From positions 162,845 to 226,844 of the forward strand of contig NZ_FWXS01000006.1 of the NCBI RefSeq assembly GCF_900176425.1: a stretch of 64,000 nucleotides of DNA, in the 5' to 3' direction. The position numbers and the translations under genes were made by a program. The DNA is from Moheibacter sediminis (GTDB taxonomy: Bacteria > Bacteroidota > Bacteroidia > Flavobacteriales > Weeksellaceae). The notes below the pieces were generated by a model, which ran no database searches, was not told the origin of the DNA, and saw only the letters and a program-made list of their open reading frames with translations. Positions 45,507-52,543 of the stretch are shown here, in pieces (the first letter of the stretch is position 1; every line of letters starts with the position of its first letter).

Positions 45507-45952
45507 GTTATGATTTTAATATTGGGAATTAAATTTTCGATTTGACGGATGAGGTTTTGTCGGTTGAAATTTTCCTGCAATGCGATGAAAATCGTATCGT
45601 CACCAGCAATAGTTCCAAGAATTTGTTTCGAATTCAACTGGTCAATTTCGATGGCAATTCGATTCGCAAATCCGGGACGTGTTTTTAAGACTGCTAAATT
45701 TCCCGTGAAGGCAAGCGTTTCCGAATCTGTGGAAATTTCTTTCGATTCTATTTCGGTCAATTGGTAGATGTAATTTCCTTTGGAATTGGGAAGCTTCGAT
45801 ACTTTTAATTCTCGTAAATCTCTTGATAAAGTCGCTTGTGTAACAACAACTTCCTTCACCAAAAGCTGTTTGATTAATTCTTCCTGATTACTGATTTCAT
45901 TATTTGAAATCAAATCTTTAATTAAATCTTGTCTGTATAATTTTTCACTCAT
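45503..45952 (-). CDS. argR: Arginine repressor
   Basis: ArgR binds arginine and represses arginine-synthesis genes. The protein has the N-terminal winged-helix segment RQDLIKDLISNNEISNQEELIKQLL and VTQATLSRDLRELKVSKL, with the family SRDLREL motif, then the C-terminal hexamer/arginine-binding part ending in GTIAGDDTIFIAL. I place the start at 45952 (MSEKLYRQ, 149 residues). An in-frame ATG at 45970 gives 155 residues but lies inside an ARG-box-like palindrome. It overlaps argG by 4 bp and sits in the operon it probably controls. Confidence 0.93.
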   Translation of the reverse strand: MSEKLYRQDLIKDLISNNEISNQEELIKQLLVKEVVVTQATLSRDLRELKVSKLPNSKGNYIYQLTEIESKEISTDSETLAFTGNLAVLKTRPGFANRIAIEIDQLNSKQILGTIAGDDTIFIALQENFNRQNLIRQIENLIPNIKIIT

Positions 45953-45953
45953 T

Positions 45954-45971
45954 TTGGAATAATTATTCAAT
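45954..45971. promoter_or_regulatory. ARG-box-like palindrome at the argR start
   Basis: TTGGAATAATTATTCAAT fits the E. coli ARG-box consensus (WNTGAATWWWWATTCANW) at 17 of 18 positions, around a perfect 12-bp palindrome GAATAATTATTC. It lies at the GNAT-argR junction, just before the shorter argR start. Confidence 0.55.
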
Positions 45972-46626
45972 TATCGGGCTTTTTCTTTGATTTTTTAGTA
46001 AAAAAATTTAATAAAGATGAATATTTATTCATTTCAATATTTTCTCTAAACGATTGTAATTCGAGTTCTATTTGTTTGGATTTGGACTGCGCAAACTGAT
46101 CATTTAAATTATCATAAACCAAACCTGTACACAAACACATTTTGCGCTCATTTTCCATCAGAATATCATGATTTTTGCAGCCTTGACAACCTTTCCAGAA
46201 ATCTTCACTTTGGGTAATTTCAGAAAAAGTGACAGGCTTGTAACCTAAATTATAATTCATTTTCATCACAGCTAGACTCGTTGTGATGCTGAAAATTTTG
46301 GCATTTGGAAATTTTGTCCGGGATAATTTAAAAATCGACATTTTGATTTTGCGACCAATGCCCGAATCACGCATATCGGGACGCACAATCAATCCTGAAT
46401 TGACTACGAATTTTTCTTCTTCATAAGTTTCGATATAGCTGAATCCGGCAAGCAAGCCATCATCATCAAATGCGATGATTGCATTTTCGGTTTCCATCTT
46501 TTTTCGGATGTAAATCGGATCCCGTTTTGCGATTCCGGTTTTTCTTTGTTTCGCTGATTCCTCATACCAAATACAAAGCTCATCTGCGTATTGGATATCG
46601 TTGATATTAGCTGTCCTTACGTACAT
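45967..46626 (-). CDS. GNAT-family acetyltransferase with Cys cluster, arg operon leader gene
   Basis: This 219-residue protein has a GNAT core (VNSGLIVRPDMRDSGIGRKI, with the acetyl-CoA loop RDSGIG). A following extension contains C147, C150, C164 and C166 (GCQGCKNHD and KMCLCTG), which could bind metal. A hydrophilic C-terminal tail ends it. As first gene of the arginine operon in an organism with no other glutamate acetyltransferase in view, it is a candidate N-acyl-glutamate synthase; this is inference. It overlaps the longer argR frame by 4 bp. Confidence 0.8.
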   Translation of the reverse strand: MYVRTANINDIQYADELCIWYEESAKQRKTGIAKRDPIYIRKKMETENAIIAFDDDGLLAGFSYIETYEEEKFVVNSGLIVRPDMRDSGIGRKIKMSIFKLSRTKFPNAKIFSITTSLAVMKMNYNLGYKPVTFSEITQSEDFWKGCQGCKNHDILMENERKMCLCTGLVYDNLNDQFAQSKSKQIELELQSFRENIEMNKYSSLLNFFTKKSKKKPDN

Positions 46627-46694
46627 TTTAAATGAAAGGAGATTTGTTGATTAATAAAAAAAAGGAAAAAATAAAAGTAATTGGAACTACCAAC

Positions 46695-46710
46695 ACCTTT
46701 TGAGAAAGGT
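46695..46710 (-). promoter_or_regulatory. Leader hairpin 2 of the arg operon
   Basis: ACCTTT pairs with AAAGGT around a 4-base loop. It lies downstream of hairpin 1 in the presumed untranslated leader of the minus-strand operon. Confidence 0.45.
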
Positions 46711-46724
46711 AAAAAATACTAAAG

Positions 46725-46747
46725 CCCGACTGGGCGGAACCCTCGGG
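46725..46747 (-). promoter_or_regulatory. Leader hairpin 1 of the arg operon (possible attenuator)
   Basis: On the minus strand CCCGA-GGG pairs with CCC-(AG bulge)-TCGGG around TTCCG. A T-rich stretch (CTTTAGTATTTTTT) follows, as in an intrinsic attenuator. It is strongly GC-rich against its surroundings. Confidence 0.5.
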
Positions 46748-46803
46748 AGAAAGAAAATTTAATATTTTGTGCATTAATCAACATTCAGTTATTTACTGAG
46801 GTG

Positions 46804-46811
46804 CAAAGTTA
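46804..46811 (-). promoter_or_regulatory. -7 element for the GNAT-argR-argG operon
   Basis: TAACTTTG on the minus strand matches TAnnTTTG; it would give a leader of about 170 nt that includes both hairpins. An imperfect ARG-box-like site (46772-46789, 14 of 18) and TCAGTtatttACTGA (46785-46799) lie just downstream. Confidence 0.5.
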
Positions 46812-46820
46812 TAAAAACTT

Positions 46821-46828
46821 TATTTTTG
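46821..46828 (+). promoter_or_regulatory. -7 element for argB-argE
   Basis: TATTTTTG matches TAnnTTTG, 23 bp before the argB GTG. It is only 9 bp from the oppositely directed -7 box of the other arg operon. Confidence 0.5.
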
Positions 46829-46851
46829 TAACGTTAAAATTTTAATAATTC

Positions 46852-47643
46852 GTGAAAAAAATAACTAATTCTTTGAAAATCTTCAAAATAGGAGGTGGAA
46901 TCATTGACGATCAAGATCAATTAAACCAGTTCCTTGAAGATTTTTCTAAAGTAGAAGGTGCTAAAATTTTGGTGCACGGTGGCGGGAAAGGTGCGACCAA
47001 TCAACTAAAGAGAATGGGCATCGAACCCAAAATGATTGACGGCCGTCGCATTACCGATGCGGAAACTTTGCAAGTGGTAGTTGGTTTTTATGCAGGTATC
47101 ACGAATAAAACGATAGTTGCTCAATTAAATAAATACAATCAAAATGCAATTGGATTGTCGGGTGCCGATGCCAATTTAATTAATGCAGTAAAGCGTTCTG
47201 TAAAAGACATCGATTATGGTTTTGCTGGAGACTTAAAGGAGAATTCGGTCAACGGAAAAATTTTAAATCTGTTGGTAGAAAATGGAAATCTTCCCGTGGT
47301 TTGCGCCATTACACACGACGGAAATGGGCAATTATTCAATACTAACGCCGACACGATCGCTTCTGCTATTGCCAAAGAATTAGCAAAAAATGAAGAATGG
47401 GAGGTAGAGCTTCATTTCTGTTTTGACAAAAAAGGCGTGATGAAAAATCTGGAAGATGAGTCTTCATTAATTCTCGAAATGGATTTTGAATTTTATCAGG
47501 AATTAAAAGCAGATGGAATCATTTCCGATGGAATGATTCCTAAATTGGACAATGCTTTTGAAGTCATAAATTCGGGAGTTAAGAGTGTTTACATCCAACA
47601 TGCTTCTAATGTTGGTAACGAAATTGGAACTAAGCTGATATGA
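46852..47643 (+). CDS. argB: N-acetylglutamate (acylglutamate) kinase
   Basis: This 263-residue amino-acid kinase phosphorylates the gamma-carboxyl of N-acyl-glutamate. Key blocks are LKIFKIGGGIIDD, KILVHGGGKGATNQLKRMGI and the C-terminal ISDGMIPKLDNAFEVINSGV. The start is GTG (46852) in GTGAAAAAAATA, the only start giving the family N-terminus. It is divergent from the main arg operon and overlaps argE by 4 bp (ATGA). Confidence 0.95.
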   Translation: MKKITNSLKIFKIGGGIIDDQDQLNQFLEDFSKVEGAKILVHGGGKGATNQLKRMGIEPKMIDGRRITDAETLQVVVGFYAGITNKTIVAQLNKYNQNAIGLSGADANLINAVKRSVKDIDYGFAGDLKENSVNGKILNLLVENGNLPVVCAITHDGNGQLFNTNADTIASAIAKELAKNEEWEVELHFCFDKKGVMKNLEDESSLILEMDFEFYQELKADGIISDGMIPKLDNAFEVINSGVKSVYIQHASNVGNEIGTKLI

Positions 47644-48707
47644 GTCAAGAATTAAAAAATAAGGCCGTCGAACTCCTGAAACGATTGATTGAAACCCAAT
47701 CTTTTTCAGGCGAAGAAGACAAAACCGCTGATTTGATTTTCGAATTTTTAAAATCCAACGGAGCAAAAGCACAACGTCAAGACAACAATGTTTGGAGCAT
47801 TCATCCGAATTATGATGAATCCAAGAAAACAATTTTATTGAATTCTCATCATGATACAGTCAAATTTGGTGCAAACTGGACTTATAATGCTTTGCAGGCA
47901 ACCGTCGACGGAGATAAGCTGATTGGTTTGGGAAGTAATGATGCAGGGGCTTCCGCAGTAAGTTTACTGGCGACATTTCTTTATTTTTCAGACAAAAAAT
48001 TGCCATTTAATTTAATTGTGGCAATCACTGCGGAAGAAGAAAATTCAGGGCAGAAAAATGTTGCGAGCATTTTGCCGAAATTAGGAAAAATCGATTTAGG
48101 AATCGTTGGTGAACCCACGCAAATGGACATGGCAATTGCTGAGCGCGGACTTGTGGTTTTAGAAGTGGAAGCCAAAGGGAAAACCGGCCATGCTGCCAGA
48201 AACGAAGGCGTAAATGCCATTTATGAAGCATTACAAGACATTGAATGGTTTAAAAATTATCTGTTTGAAAATGTTTCCGATATGCTTGGCCCTGTAAAAA
48301 TGACCGTCACGCAAATCGAAGCCGGAAAGCAGCACAATGTTGTTCCGGATTCCTGCAAAATGGTAGTCGATGTACGTGTAAATGAACTGTACAGCAATCA
48401 GGAAGTAGTTGATGTTGTGAAAAAACATATCAAATCAGAAGTCAATCCTCGTTCACTTCGGTTGAACTCTTCCAAAATAGACATCGCCCATCCGATTGTT
48501 CAGAAAGGAATTTCGCTGGGTTGTAAAACTTATGGTTCGCCCACTTTATCGGATATGGCGATGATGGATTTTGATACGGTGAAAATTGGTCCGGGCAATT
48601 CTGCGCGTTCACATACCCCCGATGAATTCATTTTAATTTCCGAGATTGAAAACGGAATCGACCGATACATTGCTCTTTTGAACGGATTTAATTTTGATAA
48701 AATTTAA
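47640..48707 (+). CDS. argE: ArgE-type M20 deacylase (acylornithine/acylcitrulline)
   Basis: This 355-residue zinc hydrolase has the M20 motifs NSHHDTVKFG (zinc His and catalytic Asp), GLGSNDAGASAVS (bridging Asp) and AITAEEENSGQ (catalytic Glu and zinc Glu), plus the lid-domain GKTGHAARNEGVNAI. In the route that uses argF', the expected job is release of citrulline from its acylated form, rather than ornithine deacylation. It is coupled to argB by ATGA overlap. Confidence 0.92.
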   Translation: MSQELKNKAVELLKRLIETQSFSGEEDKTADLIFEFLKSNGAKAQRQDNNVWSIHPNYDESKKTILLNSHHDTVKFGANWTYNALQATVDGDKLIGLGSNDAGASAVSLLATFLYFSDKKLPFNLIVAITAEEENSGQKNVASILPKLGKIDLGIVGEPTQMDMAIAERGLVVLEVEAKGKTGHAARNEGVNAIYEALQDIEWFKNYLFENVSDMLGPVKMTVTQIEAGKQHNVVPDSCKMVVDVRVNELYSNQEVVDVVKKHIKSEVNPRSLRLNSSKIDIAHPIVQKGISLGCKTYGSPTLSDMAMMDFDTVKIGPGNSARSHTPDEFILISEIENGIDRYIALLNGFNFDKI

Positions 48708-48708
48708 T

Positions 48709-49191
48709 ATGGCAAATACTCCTATAATAAGGCAAGTTGCTTGGTGGGCATTGATTCCACAATTATTATTCATGTGGCTGCTGGTCTTTGTTTTTTACTT
48801 GTTGAGTGTTGAGCAATTCATCCTATTTGGAGCATTAAGCTATCTGATGATTTCATTTTTACTGAGAAACCTAATTCCCACAAATCACCGCAAAGGAATT
48901 AAATTAACGAAAGAACTAAAATTCCAGGAAGCCATTGCTGAATATAAAAAAAGCATTCAGTTTTTTACGAAACATAGCTGGCTTGACAAATACCGTTATT
49001 TAGTGTTGTTAAATTCTTCCAAAATGGGTTTCAGAGAAATGGGTTTGTGTAACATTGCATTTTGTTATGGACAAATTGGAAATGTCAACGAAGCAGAAAA
49101 ATATTATAATCGAGTATTGAATGAATTTCCTAAAAATGGAATCGCACAAACAGGAATAAGAATGATTAATTCAATCAGAGAAAATGATTAA
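48709..49191 (+). CDS. Membrane-anchored TPR-like protein
   Basis: This 160-residue protein has two hydrophobic N-terminal segments (residues about 12-60), then a helical part with TPR-like repeats (KELKFQEAIAEYKKSIQFF and GNVNEAEKYYNRVLNEFPKNG). It likely scaffolds other proteins; no catalytic motif is seen. The ATG at 48709 is used; an in-frame ATG at 48694 overlaps argE by more. It follows argE directly but seems unrelated to arginine synthesis. Its 3' end overlaps the convergent knotted-type protein gene by 4 bp. Confidence 0.75.
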   Translation: MANTPIIRQVAWWALIPQLLFMWLLVFVFYLLSVEQFILFGALSYLMISFLLRNLIPTNHRKGIKLTKELKFQEAIAEYKKSIQFFTKHSWLDKYRYLVLLNSSKMGFREMGLCNIAFCYGQIGNVNEAEKYYNRVLNEFPKNGIAQTGIRMINSIREND

Positions 49192-49499
49192 GGCTTTCCA
49201 GGGAAATTCTCCACATATTTAATAGTAACATCAGGAAAGTTTTCTACGAATTTAATCTTGGTATCTGGGAAATTATCAACCATTTTCCACTGACCGCATT
49301 TGTCAGGGAAATTCTCAACCAATTTGACTTTCAAATCAGGAAAATTCTCTACCACTTTCACTGTGAGGTCAGGGAAGTTTTCGACTATTTTAATTTTTCC
49401 ATATAATTTAAATCCTTTACAGGTGCAGTCATCATCAATGGGGTTGGAGCTGAACAAAGTAAATAGGGAAGTGGTGGCAAGGATGATTAAGGTTTTCAT
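49188..49499 (-). CDS. VENFPD-repeat secreted protein, 7(1) septoil-knot type
   Basis: This 103-residue protein has a signal peptide (1-18) and a short Asp- and Cys-containing linker (DDDCTCKG). Six copies of a V-[E/D]-N-F-P-[D/G] unit follow (for example KIKIVENFPD, VKVVENFPD, WKMVDNFPD, IKYVENFPG). One KCGQW insert lies between the third and fourth units. This pattern matches my recollection of the family named 7(1) septoil knot, predicted to form a deep protein knot. No function is known to me. It is convergent with the TPR gene. Confidence 0.8.
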   Translation of the reverse strand: MKTLIILATTSLFTLFSSNPIDDDCTCKGFKLYGKIKIVENFPDLTVKVVENFPDLKVKLVENFPDKCGQWKMVDNFPDTKIKFVENFPDVTIKYVENFPGKP

Positions 49500-49513
49500 T
49501 TCAATTAATTTAA

Positions 49514-49590
49514 TTTGTGGACTTTGTGAAAATCTTAGTGAACTTAGTGATGAATCTTAACCACAAGGCGTACAATATAAATCACTAAGA
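49514..49590. repeat. CTTAGTGA-type inverted intergenic repeat
   Basis: TTGTGGACTTTGTG and CTTAGTGAT are answered by CCACAAGGCG and ATCACTAAG downstream, an imperfect inverted repeat in the gap between the knotted-type gene and the PepSY gene. Confidence 0.45.
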
Positions 49591-49637
49591 ACACAATTTT
49601 TATTTAAAATAAATGTAAGAATTAATTTCAAAATAAT

Positions 49638-50207
49638 TTACGAATTTCTTCGCATCCTTTTCGGACCATACCACAGCCAGAATCCCGTGACAGTAAAGGT
49701 CAGCAAAGCCAATCCCATCACAGTAGTATAAATGAGTTTAAAAATTTCTCCGTCCGTTTTGAAATAATAATCGAGAATCGAACCGTCATGGATGTTTTCG
49801 ATGAAGTCGGAACGCCTTTTTTCGATGTGGAGCAATTCACCCGTCGCGCCGTCCAGTTGAACGCCCCAAAAATGGTCGATGAACACGAATTTTACCATGC
49901 CTTTGTCTTTGCGCACGTCGATTCGCTCCAGCTCAAGTGACAATTCAGGAGAAATGGAATCATGCATGATTTTACATGCATTTTTGTGCAAACTATCAAG
50001 TGGTAACCATTCTTTCAAATCGGTTGAAGTACCTTGATAAGATTTGGGAAGAATCATCCCATCGCTGTGTTTTTTCCATCCCAAAAGCAGTCCGGTGATG
50101 GAAACCACAAAGAAAAAGATGAACAAAAGAGCGCCCGTCGTCCGGTGGATTTTCCTGAAAATCCTAAGCAGGCGGGCTTGCTTTTGTCTTTTGCTTTTAT
50201 CGGGCAT
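49638..50207 (-). CDS. PepSY-associated membrane protein
   Basis: This 189-residue protein has a basic N-terminus, a hydrophobic helix (TTGALLFIFFFVVSITGLLLGW), a soluble middle part of about 90 residues, and a C-terminal helix (TTVMGLALLTFTVTGFWLWY) followed by basic residues. The RKIHRTTGALLF opening and the FWLWYGPKRMRR end are typical of PepSY_TM proteins, often tied to iron uptake or redox. The middle likely faces the periplasm. A specific role is not evident. Confidence 0.83.
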   Translation of the reverse strand: MPDKSKRQKQARLLRIFRKIHRTTGALLFIFFFVVSITGLLLGWKKHSDGMILPKSYQGTSTDLKEWLPLDSLHKNACKIMHDSISPELSLELERIDVRKDKGMVKFVFIDHFWGVQLDGATGELLHIEKRRSDFIENIHDGSILDYYFKTDGEIFKLIYTTVMGLALLTFTVTGFWLWYGPKRMRRNS

Positions 50208-50217
50208 ATTTTTTATT

Positions 50218-50296
50218 TGTCATTTCGAATGTAGTGAAATGCAATGAGAAATCTAAAAACTTATTTATCTTAGATTCCTCGTACCTCGGAATGACA
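50218..50296. repeat. GTCATTTCGA-type inverted repeat, best copy
   Basis: TGTCATTTCGA (50218-50228) and TCGGAATGACA (50286-50296) are inverted with one mismatch. Inside them GAGAAATCT and AGATTCCTC form a second partial pair. The unit sits between two minus-strand genes, and related fragments lie at 34603-34652 and 37304-37351. Confidence 0.7.
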
Positions 50297-50320
50297 TGCG
50301 TCAATAAATTCACTGGTTAA

Positions 50321-51193
50321 TTATAACATTTTCAAAAAGTTAACTTCTTGTTCGGTGAGGTGTCTCCAATCGCCGCGTTTGAGGTTTTTCTTGGTCAACC
50401 CGCCTATAGAAACACGGTCAAGCAATTCTACTTCGTAACCTAATTTCTCAAAGATTCGACGTACAACACGGTTCCAGCCGATGTGTACTTCGATACCTAC
50501 TTCGTCTTTCGGCTTGCCTTCGATGAAGGAAATATTGTCCACTTCCGCAATTCCTTCCGGTATCAAACGAACGCCTTTTTTGATTTCGTCCATGTCGGCA
50601 TGCGTCAGTTTCTTGTTCAGTTTTACATGGTAAATCTTTCTTACCGAGTGGCTTGGATGCGTCAATTTTTTAGTCAGATAACCATCATTGGTAAACAACA
50701 ACAAACCTGTTGTCGCTCTGTCCAAACGACCTACGGGGAAAATGCGGGCTGTGGTAGCGTTGGCAATCAAGTCCATAACCGTTTTGCGGTCTTTTTCGTC
50801 TTTGGTTGTGGTGATGAAACCTTTGGGTTTGTTGAGCAAAACATAGACGTTTTTCTCTGCGGAAATGGTATTTCCGTCAAATTTCACGACGTCTCCGGGC
50901 TGTACTTTGAAGCCCATTTCGGTGATTACTTTTCCGTTTACTTCTGCGAGTCCGCTTTTAATGAGTTCGTCGGCTTCGCGTCTGGAAGCGATACCAGCGT
51001 TGGAAATGTATTTGTTGAGGCGGATGGTTCCGTCGTCAACCGGTGCTTTTTTCAAACGGGGTTTGAAAGGTTTTCCGGGGTTTTTGAAATTCGGTTTTGA
51101 ATTTGCGTCCGGTTTTTTGAAACCCGGCTTTGAGTTTAAATTTGCGCCCGGTTTTTTCGGGGAAGCATCACGCTTTTCCTGTCTTTTTTTCAT
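50321..51193 (-). CDS. RluB/RsuA-family rRNA pseudouridine synthase
   Basis: This 290-residue enzyme converts uridine to pseudouridine in rRNA. A Lys- and Pro-rich tail of about 55 residues comes first. Then there is an S4 RNA-binding domain (RLNKYISNAGIASRREADELI) and the catalytic domain with D158 in PVGRLDRATTGLLLFTND. The C-terminal block IGWNRVVRRIFEKLGYEV is also typical. The basic N-terminal tail is common in Bacteroidota homologues. Whether the site is in 23S or 16S rRNA cannot be told. Confidence 0.92.
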   Translation of the reverse strand: MKKRQEKRDASPKKPGANLNSKPGFKKPDANSKPNFKNPGKPFKPRLKKAPVDDGTIRLNKYISNAGIASRREADELIKSGLAEVNGKVITEMGFKVQPGDVVKFDGNTISAEKNVYVLLNKPKGFITTTKDEKDRKTVMDLIANATTARIFPVGRLDRATTGLLLFTNDGYLTKKLTHPSHSVRKIYHVKLNKKLTHADMDEIKKGVRLIPEGIAEVDNISFIEGKPKDEVGIEVHIGWNRVVRRIFEKLGYEVELLDRVSIGGLTKKNLKRGDWRHLTEQEVNFLKML

Positions 51194-51230
51194 AATTGTT
51201 ATGTAAATGATGTTTTACTCGGTTTCTAGT

Positions 51231-51364
51231 TTGCGTGAGGGATAGCAGCGGAAAGCCCGGAGCCATCATGAAATATGGCGAGGACTTGCAGCGTATAGCC
51301 CGGTCGCGGTGTGCTTCGATCTTGATTTTGTTATGAATTTTCAATCACAACGCGACACGCCCGA
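51231..51364 (-). repeat. Dispersed GC-rich repeat with GGGCTATAC and CGGGCTTTCC blocks
   Basis: Read on the minus strand it starts GGGCGTGTCGCG, then CCGGGCTATACGCTGCAAG, and ends CCGGGCTTTCCGCTGCTATC. The same blocks occur in the same order on the plus strand at 62076-62225. It is much richer in GC than its flanks and lies between UbiA and the pseudouridine synthase gene. Confidence 0.75.
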
Positions 51365-51366
51365 GT

Positions 51367-52275
51367 TTAAATTATCTTTTGCAAAGCTAAGGGATTTATA
51401 TCAATGAACACCATGTTGAAGATGCCGAATCCGATTAATAGTTTGAATGTCAGGTGCAATATCTTGTAATTGGTCTTGGATCGAGAGCTCAAAAGCGGTA
51501 TCAAAAGCAGCAACATGAGCATTGAGCTGAAGAGGAAAAAGTAGCGCATATAGCCTGTGTCGCTATCGTAGCCCATGTAGGCGGCGAGCGCGGAATTGAG
51601 GATAATCAGGATGGTGAGGATGGTTTTTGTTTTTTTCTCGCCATAGATGACGGGCAGTGTGCTGTAATTGTAAATCGTGTCGGCGGTGGCGGATGTGAAA
51701 TCTTTGAGGATGTCGGTGATGAGCAAAAGCATGAACAGAAACCCGGCGTGGAGAAAGATGATAGATGCCAAGTTTTCGTAATAGATGAACAATGCGAAAA
51801 ACGGAAAGACCATCAGGATGACTGAATAAATGTTGTTGAGCCAAACAATTTTGTTGATTTTGTGGGAATAAAACCAAACTAAAAATTGGTACACAAAAAA
51901 GAAAATCATCACGCGCCAAGAGGCAAAATAGGCAATTCCGAGTGCGAGGATATTTAAGCCTAAATAAACATTGAGCTTGAAATTCTGCGAGATGAATCTT
52001 TCGATGTAATGTTGCAGTGGTCTGTCAATGGCATCTTTCTCTAAATCATAAAAATTGTTGATGATGTAGCCTGCCGCCGCGCTTAGAGCCGATGCGATAA
52101 CGATGAAGGAAAGGTTTTTATCAAAAAGGATTTCGAGGTGGTTTTTGCCTTCGTTGAATATGAACAAACTCGCCATATACTGCGCGAGCATGAGCATCGC
52201 AATGTTGTAGCTGCGAATGACTGTAAACAACGCCAGGGTTTTTACAAGTAATTTTCGCAAACTGAGCTTGTCCAT
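51367..52275 (-). CDS. UbiA-family prenyltransferase
   Basis: This 302-residue protein with about eight or nine helices carries the two aspartate motifs of the family: NNFYDLEKDAIDRPLQHY and TDILKDFTSATAD. UbiA enzymes attach isoprenoid chains; flavobacterial homologues near mevalonate kinase are usually named geranylgeranylglycerol-phosphate geranylgeranyltransferase. It begins 3 bp after the small GNAT gene, downstream of mevalonate kinase, which links it to isoprenoid supply. The exact acceptor is not certain. Confidence 0.85.
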   Translation of the reverse strand: MDKLSLRKLLVKTLALFTVIRSYNIAMLMLAQYMASLFIFNEGKNHLEILFDKNLSFIVIASALSAAAGYIINNFYDLEKDAIDRPLQHYIERFISQNFKLNVYLGLNILALGIAYFASWRVMIFFFVYQFLVWFYSHKINKIVWLNNIYSVILMVFPFFALFIYYENLASIIFLHAGFLFMLLLITDILKDFTSATADTIYNYSTLPVIYGEKKTKTILTILIILNSALAAYMGYDSDTGYMRYFFLFSSMLMLLLLIPLLSSRSKTNYKILHLTFKLLIGFGIFNMVFIDINPLALQKII

Positions 52276-52278
52276 TTT

Positions 52279-52539
52279 TTATGCAGATTGGATTACTTTG
52301 TCTGCAAACCAACATGTTGCCGAAAGGTTGAGTTCATTTTCTTTGGCGTATTCGATGACTTTGTCTACAAGTTTTTTACCGTAACCTTTGCCTTCAAATT
52401 CTTTTTTAACGTAGGTATGATTGATGGAAATTGCGTCTTCGCGTCTTTTCCTGAATGTAACTTCTCCAATATTGGTTTCGTCTTCGAAAAGGTAAAATGC
52501 ACCTCCGAGATCGTCTTCTTCGAATGTAAAACGTTCCAT
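52279..52539 (-). CDS. Small GNAT-like N-acetyltransferase
   Basis: This 86-residue protein belongs to the short GCN5-related (YidJ-type) group. The core INHTYVKKEFEGKGYGKKLVDKVIEYAKE contains the acetyl-CoA loop EGKGYGKK, followed by NLSATCWFADKVIQ. It lies 4 bp after mevalonate kinase and 3 bp before UbiA, so it is part of one operon. Its substrate and any link to isoprenoids are unknown. Confidence 0.85.
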   Translation of the reverse strand: MERFTFEEDDLGGAFYLFEDETNIGEVTFRKRREDAISINHTYVKKEFEGKGYGKKLVDKVIEYAKENELNLSATCWFADKVIQSA

Positions 52540-52543
52540 GTTT

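Noticed and set aside
46695..46747. Known riboswitch in the arg leader
   Set aside because: The two hairpins do not match any riboswitch consensus I can recall. They are kept only as possible attenuator structures.
50483..51100. 205-codon open frame opposite the pseudouridine synthase gene
   Set aside because: It mirrors a strongly conserved gene on the other strand, and its own product has a Phe/Val/Gly/Cys-rich composition without any family motif.
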